A DNA stretch of 54,362 bases. Source: Pseudomonadales bacterium. Its GTDB lineage: Bacteria; Pseudomonadota; Gammaproteobacteria; Pseudomonadales; Azotimanducaceae. Shown here piece by piece: positions 52,106 to 54,362 of the stretch. Each line of letters begins with the position of its first letter. The first letter of the stretch is position 1. Made by a program: the position numbers and the translations under genes. The notes under the pieces are model-generated. The model saw nothing but the letters and a program-made list of their open reading frames with translations, ran no database searches and was not told the origin of the DNA. The stretch covers positions 1-54,362 of the forward strand of contig JAQWMV010000108.1 of assembly GCA_029246605.1 (NCBI GenBank). Direction: 5' to 3'.

Positions 52106-53760
52106 CGTTGCACCGAAAATTCAGGAGAAGACACAGTCAAAAAGACCGCATCCTGAACTCTTCTTGTACCGTCGTCATCCAACGGTGTCTCTGTGACATT
52201 CTCAATGAGAACGGCTTTCATCTCGTCTGACATCAGTCCCCCCATCAACAGTAGGTTTACATGATCGACCAGACCTTCAGGATCGTCCGATAGCTCTAGT
52301 TCATCGGTAAAATCAAGCAATACAGGATGCCGTGCGGCATTTTTTCCGGTTCTGGTTCGTGCACCATAGACGAAGTCCGCCAGAACATTGGTAGAGGTGG
52401 TAATCAAAGATTCCGTAAGGATCTCAAAAGCAGGACTGTTAATCCCCATGTTTTGCAGCTCTCCGGGATGCTGATAGTCCGGGCGGAAAAAATTGAACAC
52501 CGAGGGTGCCCCGAGCGGGCGTTGCCCTAAGATGTTGTTACTGTCGCCAAAACGCAACACACCGAACTCACCCTCGGCTTCGAAGGCTCGCCAGAGCTGT
52601 GTGACTTTGAGCAGCGGGTCTTTAAGTTTCCCAAATGTAAACCCCTCCGCGGCGAGTGCTTCCTCATCGAGAAAAATCGCCTGCACGACACGCTTCAGGT
52701 CGCCGCGTTCACCGCTGCCGTTGTCCTCAAAGATCGTTGTAATGCGCTCGACATATTCCGGGCTCGGGTTACTGGTCACCAGATGCTGTATCAGTTGCTT
52801 GGAAATAAACGGCGCCACATTCGCATGATTAAAGATATTGTCGAGTGCAGCATTCATGTCCTCCGGGGCATCAAGGCCCGCCGGTATCAACTCATAGCCC
52901 AGTAGATATTTCAGATCGCGGTCATGAAAGTCCTCAAAGGATGTCATCGGAATGACTTCACTCTCGGCATTGCGCCGGGAAAATCGTAGGCGCGGCGCAT
53001 TACCGTAGTTCCAACCGGTATACACCCGCGCAAACTCCAGAATCTCATAGTAGGTAAATGTGGGGATCGGCTGTTCGTCTTCATCAAGCTTGCGAGTGCC
53101 ATCGAGGTTCAATTCCCAGAGGCCGATGCTAAACAGCTGCATGACCTCCCGGGCATAGTTTTCATCCGGGGAAATGTTATTTTCCGGGTCGGCTTTTTCA
53201 TTACGCCGCATACTCAGAAAGTCACCCATCATGGGATTGAGCGTGACCGCATGCAGTAATTCACGATAATTACCAAAGGCGTACTCCGCCAGCAGATCAT
53301 TGTAGTTGGCAATGCCTAGTACCGAGTTCCGTAGTGCGGCCTCTTCATCCGAGATAACAAAAATCTGACTCAACGCGAAGGCTACCCGTTGACGTAGCTG
53401 ATCTTCACCATTGACGACGACGTCCCACCAGGTGTCGACGCGCCTTAAACGTTTTGCATTACCCTGATTCGCTTCCAGGTTCGCGGCTTCCAGCGTCGCT
53501 GTTAGTTTCGCTAATTGTAACGTTGTGGGTATGGCAAACTGCTCATCCAGCCAGGACTCATAGCCTAGTAGTACAAGATTATCGATGGATTCTTCCGTGG
53601 GCCCGAAAGTAGCTCTGAGTAGAAATCGCGCTGCCTCGGTTTCGGAGATCGTGAGTGCCGGAGGTTCTGCCGTGGTCTGTGTAGAACCTCCACTTCCCCC
53701 ACCGGAGCATGCAGTCATACCGAGTAAAATGGCAAAAAATAGTGCTGCGACTCGTAACAT
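52102..53760 (-). CDS. DUF1800 family lipoprotein-like protein
   Basis: 552 aa; lipobox-like LGMTACSGGG, ARFLLRATFGPT, NENYAREVMQLFSIGLWELN. Confidence 0.92.
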   Translation of the reverse strand: MLRVAALFFAILLGMTACSGGGSGGSTQTTAEPPALTISETEAARFLLRATFGPTEESIDNLVLLGYESWLDEQFAIPTTLQLAKLTATLEAANLEANQGNAKRLRRVDTWWDVVVNGEDQLRQRVAFALSQIFVISDEEAALRNSVLGIANYNDLLAEYAFGNYRELLHAVTLNPMMGDFLSMRRNEKADPENNISPDENYAREVMQLFSIGLWELNLDGTRKLDEDEQPIPTFTYYEILEFARVYTGWNYGNAPRLRFSRRNAESEVIPMTSFEDFHDRDLKYLLGYELIPAGLDAPEDMNAALDNIFNHANVAPFISKQLIQHLVTSNPSPEYVERITTIFEDNGSGERGDLKRVVQAIFLDEEALAAEGFTFGKLKDPLLKVTQLWRAFEAEGEFGVLRFGDSNNILGQRPLGAPSVFNFFRPDYQHPGELQNMGINSPAFEILTESLITTSTNVLADFVYGARTRTGKNAARHPVLLDFTDELELSDDPEGLVDHVNLLLMGGLMSDEMKAVLIENVTETPLDDDGTRRVQDAVFLTVSSPEFSVQR

Positions 53761-53771
53761 AACGGAACATC

Positions 53772-54001
53772 TTACTCTCCAATGACCATTATTGTGTACC
53801 GTACGGCCCCGCCATCCTGAATTGTCATCTCTTTACTATGGGTTGAAGCTATTATGGCGTTAATCCCTAAAGCGTTTATGCTTGCAACGTCGGCACTCCA
53901 CGGTGCGGATGATACCCTGTCGCCACCATGACTTCAGTAGAGCCGACAGCTAGTTTCAGAGGCATAACTACTGGGTTTTTAATGTTCAGTTGTTTGGCTT
54001 T
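53772..54001 (-). pseudogene. Frameshifted coding remnant upstream of the DUF1800 gene
   Basis: KAKQLNIKNPVVMPLKLAVGSTEVMVA... (frame open 53876-54001) overlaps SHGGDRVSSAPWSADVASINALGINAIIASTHSKEMTIQDGGAVRYTIMVIGE* (frame open 53772-53933), as if one gene were split by a frameshift; family unknown. Confidence 0.4.
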
Positions 54002-54112
54002 CTACTGCAGCCGCAGCGGTATCTTTCGTTGGAACGCAAAACTCTGAGCGTCGCTTCTAATCTTAAGATGTTTAATTTTCATGAGGTGCTAAACTGGCTG
54101 AAAGCATCTCTT

Positions 54113-54175
54113 AAGTATACCGCTAGGCACTTCTTATTGTTAGTTATTTTTGTATAAGTATACCAAAAGTATACC
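54113..54175. repeat. Three copies of AAGTATACC (54113-54121, 54156-54164, 54167-54175)
   Basis: Read directly; AT-rich segment on the 3' side of tRNA-Leu. Confidence 0.85.
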
Positions 54176-54255
54176 AAAAAGAGGTTTTTAAACTATATTG
54201 AAAGTTAAAAAGTCTATATAAAACAAGGATAAGCGTAATATTATGAGGTTATTCA

Positions 54256-54342
54256 TGGTGCCGAGGAGAGGACTTGAACCTCCACGGGGTTGCCCCCACT
54301 AGCACCTGAAGCTAGCGTGTCTACCAATTTCACCACCTCGGC
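54256..54342 (-). tRNA. tRNA-Leu (anticodon CAG), CCA encoded
   Basis: Reverse strand GCCGAGGTGGTGAAATTGGTAGACACGCTAGCTTCAGGTGCTAGTGGGGGCAACCCCGTGGAGGTTCAAGTCCTCTCCTCGGCACCA; acceptor stem GCCGAGG/CCTCGGC, anticodon loop TTCAGGT, long variable arm. Confidence 0.96.
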
Positions 54343-54362
54343 TTGAGGACGCGCAAGATTAC

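Overview
Chromosomal window from a gammaproteobacterium whose gene order closely follows the Pseudomonas core-LPS, parE/parC, serB, orn-queG-nnr-tsaE-amiB-mutL-miaA-hfq-hflXKC-purA neighbourhoods (recalled synteny, no search run). Most loci are intact housekeeping genes: lgt, fabV, hemE, argA/argE, glnE, an LPS inner-core block, hldE, waaA, parE/parC, serB, the EF-P lysylation trio, the mutL-miaA-hflXKC-purA block and a tRNA-Leu(CAG). Set among them is a series of freshly decayed genes: a class III adenylate cyclase with one in-frame TGA at a conserved Gly, hfq with an in-frame TAG at Gln33, a GspE/PilB-type ATPase reduced to its N-terminal domain, an ilvE relic in which the N-terminus is joined to the C-terminus, a FimX-type EAL C-terminal stub, and frameshifted remnants flanking a DUF1800/DUF1501 pair. 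The most unusual intact feature is a single ORF encoding two tandem full-length WaaG-like glycosyltransferases. It is followed by three LPS-kinase ORFs that carry four kinase-like domains. No CRISPR array, rRNA, integrase or transposase was found.
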